Below, piece after piece: positions 5,585 through 8,132 of a DNA stretch of 8,132 nt. The stretch spans positions 1-8,132 of the forward strand of contig CALKWP010000158.1 in the NCBI GenBank assembly GCA_938004075.1. The letters are read 5' to 3'. Source of the stretch: an uncultured Methanomassiliicoccales archaeon (lineage in GTDB: Archaea; Thermoplasmatota; Thermoplasmata; SG8-5). The translations under genes were made by a program, and so were the position numbers. A model generated the notes under the pieces. It searched no databases. It saw nothing but the letters and a program-made list of their open reading frames with translations, and was not told the DNA's origin. Each line of letters opens with the position of its first letter. The first letter of the stretch is position 1.

Positions 5585-6058
5585 TTATTCCTCCGTCATC
5601 TCAAGGATTATTTCAATGTTCACGGTTTCCTGGTCGAATTTCTCCCAGCGGCCATGAGCCCTGGGCATCCAACCTGCAATCACACGACCCTTTGCTGCGG
5701 CTGCGGTGGATATCCGCAGGTCCTCAACGTCGCCGAGATCGTCAATCGTCTTCTCGGCATTTGCCTGGGCGCTCTCTATTACTCTCAGGATTGCCTTCGC
5801 GGCTTTGACCGGGTACCTTCCCGGGCCGCCAAACCTGGAGTAGCCGTTCCTTCTGCGGTGCGGCACCATGCTGTTGTATCTCCTGAAGCGTATGGGCTCC
5901 TTCAAAGCAATGACATTCTCGAGGAGGTCGATGGCCGATGTTATCGGGAGGCCTCTGATAGCCCTGCATATCTCAACAGAATGTTTCGGGGAGATGTGCA
6001 ATTCCTTGCCTGTGGCCCTTGCCATTTTTTCCGGGTCAAACTTACCTGTGTATCCCAT
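5585..6058 (-). CDS. rpl22: 50S ribosomal protein uL22
   Basis: This 157-residue protein is uL22, whose beta-hairpin lines the nascent-peptide tunnel opposite uL4. The archaeal form is recognisable from KELHISPKHSVEICRAIRG (residues 18-36), SAIDLLENVIALKEPIRFRRYN (41-62) and GRYPVKAAKAILRVIESAQANAE (80-102). The hairpin tip signature MPRAHGR (131-137) follows. The length agrees with archaeal relatives. The start at 6058 is 12 nt after uS19. The upstream AAGGATGTGATTGA is a weaker Shine-Dalgarno than elsewhere in the cluster. The terminal codons Thr-Glu-Glu provide the GGAGG site of uS3. Confidence 0.97.
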   Translation of the reverse strand: MGYTGKFDPEKMARATGKELHISPKHSVEICRAIRGLPITSAIDLLENVIALKEPIRFRRYNSMVPHRRRNGYSRFGGPGRYPVKAAKAILRVIESAQANAEKTIDDLGDVEDLRISTAAAAKGRVIAGWMPRAHGRWEKFDQETVNIEIILEMTEE

Positions 6059-6070
6059 TCAATCACATCC

Positions 6071-6538
6071 TTACTTGAGCGGCATGAACTTGGAAGACCT
6101 TGTGGCTCCCACACCTGGTCCGGAGTGCTTGACAGTTCCCCTGGTCGGAGCGAACTCCCCGAGGTAATGTCCCATCATCTCCGGCTTGATCTCGAATTCC
6201 ATGTATTGCTTGCCGTTGTAAACCGAAACTTTCTTGCCCACGAAACTCGGCAGGATGACTATCTCCCTGCGGTGGGTCTTGAGGACAGGTTTGTCTCCGG
6301 TCATGAGCCTGTCCACGAAGGTCTGCTCCTCAGAGTTCAGTCCGCGCTTGTATGAGCGCCTGGCCCTGGAGGGGAGCAAAAGCAGAATCTCATCCATGGG
6401 CATCTTCTGCAATTCCTCAAGCGTGAATCCCTGGAACGTGAACTCCTTCTTTCTCCTTGCGGCTATCGAGCTTCTCTTCTTCCTCGCCTTTCTCCTGGCT
6501 GCCTTCGGTGAAGAGCCGCCTTTTGTTGGTCTTGCCAT
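6071..6538 (-). CDS. rps19: 30S ribosomal protein uS19
   Basis: This protein is uS19, in the small-subunit head where it pairs with uS13. From the ATG at 6538 it is 155 residues. The basic N-terminus (ARRKARKKRSSIAARRKKEF) precedes FTLEELQKMPMDEILLLLPSRARRS (38-62). The family signature IKPEMMGHYLGEFAPTR (117-133) and TVKHSGPGVGATRSS (135-149) follow. The start is ambiguous. A TTG at 6544, two codons upstream, overlaps the uL2 stop and sits 5 nt from AGGAGG, whereas the ATG sits 11 nt from it. I prefer ATG because of the initiation codon, but TTG would be better spaced. Confidence 0.95.
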   Translation of the reverse strand: MARPTKGGSSPKAARRKARKKRSSIAARRKKEFTFQGFTLEELQKMPMDEILLLLPSRARRSYKRGLNSEEQTFVDRLMTGDKPVLKTHRREIVILPSFVGKKVSVYNGKQYMEFEIKPEMMGHYLGEFAPTRGTVKHSGPGVGATRSSKFMPLK

Positions 6539-6540
6539 GC

Positions 6541-7251
6541 TCAATCAGTCCTCCTCTTCATTCTTTTAGGCTTGGGAGAAAGCCTTCCGACCTTGCGGCC
6601 AGGAGGTGCGTGGTAGGAAACGGTGCTCTGTGTACCTACATGGGGGTGACCGCCTCCGCCGTGGGGGTGATTGCATGCGTTCATTGCTACACCCTTGACC
6701 TTCTTGTTCCGCTTGGCCTTGCTGATGCAACTGTAGTATTTGTTCCCGGCTTTCGTGAAGGGCTTGTCGTCCCTTCCTGAGTTAGCCAGAATGCCCACAG
6801 TTGCCATGCATCTTCCGTCGAATGATTTGAATGCGCCGGACGGCATCTGCAGCGTTACCTTGTTGCCACGGGTGATTATCGTAGCGGATGTGCCTGCCGT
6901 ACGTACATACTTGCCGCCATCGCCGGGAACGCTCTCCACATTGTGGACCAGCGTTCCTTCCGGTATCTCCTGGATAGGCAGGATGTTGCCCATCTCAATT
7001 TTTGAGCCGGATCCGATGTTGACGGTCTGATTTACCCTTAGGCCTTCCGGAACCAGCAAGAGACTGGTCTTGTCGCCGAATTCCACTTTGGCCATGGGGG
7101 TGCTTCTGCCGGGAGCATGGAATATGTCTATGACCTTGCCCTCGCCGATGTAGTTCCTCGGGTATCCGGGGACGCCCTTGTGCCTGTGGCTCGGTGCGCG
7201 ATATGTCATGCTGCCCTTTCCTCTTCTCTGTGGGATGATTGGTTTACCCAT
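6541..7251 (-). CDS. rpl2: 50S ribosomal protein uL2
   Basis: This 236-residue protein is uL2, a 23S rRNA binder close to the peptidyl transferase centre and needed for subunit association. It has the archaeal opening GKPIIPQRRGKGS...HRHKGV (residues 2-26), an OB-fold region to about 85, and an SH3-like region from about 95 with VESVPGDGGKYVRTAGTSA. The conserved loop GVAMNACNHPHGGGGHPHVG (187-206) and NAPPGRKVG-like AHAPPGRKVG context (SYHAPPGRKVGRL, 212-224) follow. The ATG at 7251 follows GGAGGGAACTGAA. The last two Arg codons (AGG AGG) supply the uS19 ribosome binding site. The loop reads CNHPH rather than the commoner VDHPF/H, and the extreme C-terminus differs from the usual AARRTGR. 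Confidence 0.97.
   Translation of the reverse strand: MGKPIIPQRRGKGSMTYRAPSHRHKGVPGYPRNYIGEGKVIDIFHAPGRSTPMAKVEFGDKTSLLLVPEGLRVNQTVNIGSGSKIEMGNILPIQEIPEGTLVHNVESVPGDGGKYVRTAGTSATIITRGNKVTLQMPSGAFKSFDGRCMATVGILANSGRDDKPFTKAGNKYYSCISKAKRNKKVKGVAMNACNHPHGGGGHPHVGTQSTVSYHAPPGRKVGRLSPKPKRMKRRTD
6550..6555 (-). promoter_or_regulatory. Ribosome binding site of uS19 inside uL2
   Basis: AGGAGG, a perfect Shine-Dalgarno, is formed by two consecutive Arg codons near the uL2 C-terminus (Arg-Arg-Thr-Asp-stop). It lies 5 nt from a TTG that overlaps the uL2 stop and 11 nt from the ATG at 6538, which leaves the uS19 start undecided. Confidence 0.8.
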
Positions 7252-7252
7252 T

Positions 7253-7285
7253 TCAGTTCCCTCCTAATACAGTAATAGTTTTCAT
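7253..7285 (-). CDS. Candidate 10-residue small ORF filling the uL23-uL2 gap
   Basis: The minus strand can encode MKTITVLGGN followed by TGA. A strong Shine-Dalgarno (GAGGTGA, overlapping the uL23 TGA stop) stands 5 nt before its ATG, as good as any site in the cluster. Its TGA is separated by one base from the uL2 ATG, and its Gly-Gly-Asn codons contain the uL2 ribosome binding site GGAGGG. I recognise no family. It may be a coupling or leader peptide that carries ribosomes across the 44-nt gap, or a chance arrangement. Nothing in the sequence proves translation. Confidence 0.35.
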   Translation of the reverse strand: MKTITVLGGN

Positions 7286-7290
7286 TATAG

Positions 7291-7297
7291 TCACCTC
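7291..7297 (-). promoter_or_regulatory. Orphan-looking Shine-Dalgarno after the uL23 stop
   Basis: GAGGTGA overlaps the uL23 TGA stop codon and lies 40 nt from the uL2 start, too far to serve it. The only start codon at a suitable distance is the ATG at 7285 of the 10-codon mini-ORF. A separate GGAGGG nearer to uL2 serves uL2 itself. Confidence 0.65.
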
Positions 7298-7574
7298 AGA
7301 ATATTCCCAACCTCATGCCAACCTCTTCCGCGGAGAAGTCCTTGGTCAGCTTGATGATGGCATGCTTGCCATTCTTGGTTATTCGGGTGTTCACGCTTTC
7401 CACTTTCGCCTCATACCTGCGCTCGAACGCTTCCTTGATCTCCGCCTTGGTCGAGTCCCTGCGCACTATGAATTCCAACCGGTTGCCGTCCGTGTTCTTC
7501 TGCAGTGGCGTTCCGGTGATATGGTTCATGGATTTTTCTGTCACATACGGTGTCAATAGAACTGGTCTGGGCAT
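7296..7574 (-). CDS. rpl23: 50S ribosomal protein uL23
   Basis: This 92-residue protein is uL23, located at the tunnel exit, where it is the main docking site for SRP and other nascent-chain factors. It matches the family from the start (LLTPYVTEKSMN) through the hydrophobic strand LEFIVRRDSTKAEIKEAFERRYEAKVESVNTRIT to KNGKHAIIKLTKDFSAEEV. It is slightly longer than the 82-86 residues I expect for archaea, mainly in the TGTPLQKNTDG loop. I chose the ATG at 7574. A GTG three codons earlier (7583) lies within the Shine-Dalgarno GGGAGGTGA itself and so is unlikely. One base separates its start from the uL4 stop. Confidence 0.96.
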   Translation of the reverse strand: MPRPVLLTPYVTEKSMNHITGTPLQKNTDGNRLEFIVRRDSTKAEIKEAFERRYEAKVESVNTRITKNGKHAIIKLTKDFSAEEVGMRLGIF

Positions 7575-7575
7575 A

Positions 7576-8084
7576 TTATTCACCTCCCAGTGATGCGAGA
7601 GCCTTCTCGGTGAACACTGTCAGCCTGCCCGGGTCTCCGCCCGGAGCCAGGAGCTCAACGTTCAGCCTGGATGGCGATATGACATCGATGCCCGGAAGGT
7701 TTCCCAGACATTTCATGACCTTGGTTGCGTCCGATACAACGAAGAGAACGCTTTTGGGGCACTTGTATCTCCTGCCCCTTGACTTGCCGCGGCCTGCCCT
7801 CAGGTGTACGCCGTCCTTTGCGCGGAACATCTCGTCGGAAAGGCCCAGCGCTTCCAGGACTTTCACGGTTTCCTTGGTGTATGCGGGTCTCTTGTTGTCC
7901 TTGCCGTAATCCTTGGCGATGCTGTCGAACAGTCCCTCGAAATCATCGGAAATGACTATTGGAAGGGTCATGCCTTCGGTCACCTTGTGGCCCCTGGCCT
8001 TGACGATGTCGAATTTGCTGACTGCAGCTATGGCAGAATCCAGAGCCAGCTTCTTCTCCTTCTTGTTCATCTTCTCGGTCCAGT
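7576..8084 (-). CDS. rpl4: 50S ribosomal protein uL4, C-terminal part (5' truncated)
   Basis: This is the C-terminal part (about 168 residues) of uL4, which lines the nascent-peptide tunnel and contacts several 23S rRNA domains. Recognisable stretches include EKMNKKEKKLALDSAIAAVS, VKARGHKV, VLEALGLSDE, RAGRGKSRGRRYKCPKSVLFVV and the archaeal ending LLAPGGDPGRLTVFTEKALASL. The open frame continues upstream of the Met at 8070 (Trp-Thr-Glu-Lys) into the adapter. That Met is therefore internal and the true start lies off the insert; full archaeal uL4 is about 250 residues. The last codons Gly-Gly-Glu (GGAGGTGAA) contain the uL23 ribosome binding site. Confidence 0.95.
7580..7588 (-). promoter_or_regulatory. 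Ribosome binding site of uL23 inside the uL4 C-terminus
   Basis: GGGAGGTGA on the minus strand is a near-perfect complement to the archaeal 16S rRNA 3' end. The GGAGG core is 8 nt from the uL23 ATG. It is made of uL4 codons for Gly-Gly-Glu and decides the ATG at 7574 over the upstream in-frame GTG. Confidence 0.85.
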
Positions 8085-8132
8085 AGATCGGAAGAGCGTC
8101 GTGTAGGGAAAGAGTGTAGATCTCGGTGGTCG
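8085..8132. other. Illumina P5/read-1 adapter, not genomic
   Basis: From 8085 to the end the sequence matches, as I remember it, the reverse complement of the TruSeq universal (P5) adapter, starting AGATCGGAAGAGCGTCGTG and running through GTAGATCTCGGTGGTCG. No i5 index interrupts it, so the library was single-indexed. It must be trimmed; the uL4 frame is cut at this junction. Confidence 0.98.

Noticed and set aside
4615..5808. Long plus-strand open frame opposite uL29, uS3 and uL22 (397 codons)
   Set aside because: It is antisense to three unmistakable ribosomal protein genes, is Leu/Arg/Cys-rich as expected for the complement of Lys/Glu/Ala-rich genes, and shows no family motif.
5144..6355. 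Long plus-strand open frame opposite uS3, uL22 and uS19 (403 codons)
   Set aside because: Antisense shadow of conserved genes with no recognisable domain; its length follows from the biased codon use of the opposite strand.
7283..7290. CTATAATG after uL23 considered as an archaeal TATA box for an internal uL2 promoter
   Set aside because: It is short, lacks a purine-rich BRE that I can identify, and the bases are better explained as spacer plus start codon of the mini-ORF. An internal promoter cannot be excluded without transcript-end mapping.
7575..7583. GTG start for uL23 three codons upstream
   Set aside because: The GTG is part of the Shine-Dalgarno itself, leaving no binding site of its own, while the ATG at 7574 is properly spaced.
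8068..8070. ATG at 8070 as the true start of uL4
   Set aside because: The frame continues upstream with Trp-Thr-Glu-Lys, and the residues after this Met match the interior of archaeal uL4, so the gene is truncated by the contig end.
47..8084. Search for CRISPR arrays, tRNA or rRNA genes, insertion sequences, terminators and toxin or defence genes
   Set aside because: Nearly every base is within conserved ribosomal or translation genes; no direct-repeat arrays, T-run hairpins or transposase motifs were seen.

Overview
The window is a piece of an archaeal genome carrying the middle of the conserved S10/spc ribosomal protein gene cluster. All genes lie on the minus strand, so transcription runs from high to low coordinates. 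Read that way the order is uL4 (5' end cut off), uL23, uL2, uS19, uL22, uS3, uL29, aIF1/SUI1, RNase P protein Rnp1 (Rpp29), uS17, uL14, uL24, eS4, uL5, uS14, uS8, uL6 and eL32 (3' end cut off). The domain assignment rests on eS4 and eL32 (archaeal/eukaryotic families absent from bacteria) and on the sui1-rnp1 pair between uL29 and uS17. It is also supported by strong GGAGGTGA-type ribosome binding sites. A euryarchaeal source is likely. I cannot place it more precisely from the sequence alone; a Thermoplasmata-like lineage is only a guess.

The biological insert is positions 47-8084. Positions 1-46 and 8085-8132 are Illumina library adapters (P7 side with an 8-nt index, P5 side without one) that were left on the contig. 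They cut into eL32 on the left and uL4 on the right.

Gene packing is extremely tight. Several junctions are 4-nt or 1-nt overlaps (eS4/uL5, sui1/rnp1, uL29/sui1) or have a 1-nt spacer (uL4/uL23, uL22/uS3, uS3/uL29). The Shine-Dalgarno of the downstream gene is often written inside the last codons of the upstream gene, which suggests translational coupling. No promoter or terminator is visible inside the insert, and no stretch above about 50 nt lacks a gene. Only three gaps exceed 12 nt: uL23-uL2 (44 nt), rnp1-uS17 (50 nt) and uL5-uS14 (31 nt). The first two each hold a tiny open frame (10 and 17 codons). Each has its own GGTGA-type ribosome binding site and ends 1 or 0 nt before the next gene's ATG.

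Functionally the window is one protein-synthesis module: large-subunit proteins (uL4, uL23, uL2, uL22, uL29, uL14, uL24, uL5, uL6, eL32), small-subunit proteins (uS19, uS3, uS17, eS4, uS14, uS8), one initiation factor and one tRNA-processing subunit. Low-complexity Lys/Ala/Pro or Lys/Glu tails on uS3, uS17 and eL32 are the main lineage-specific elaborations. I see no mobile elements, CRISPR arrays, RNA genes or defence systems. This is ordinary core genome, and the most unusual items are the adapter ends and the two candidate mini-ORFs.
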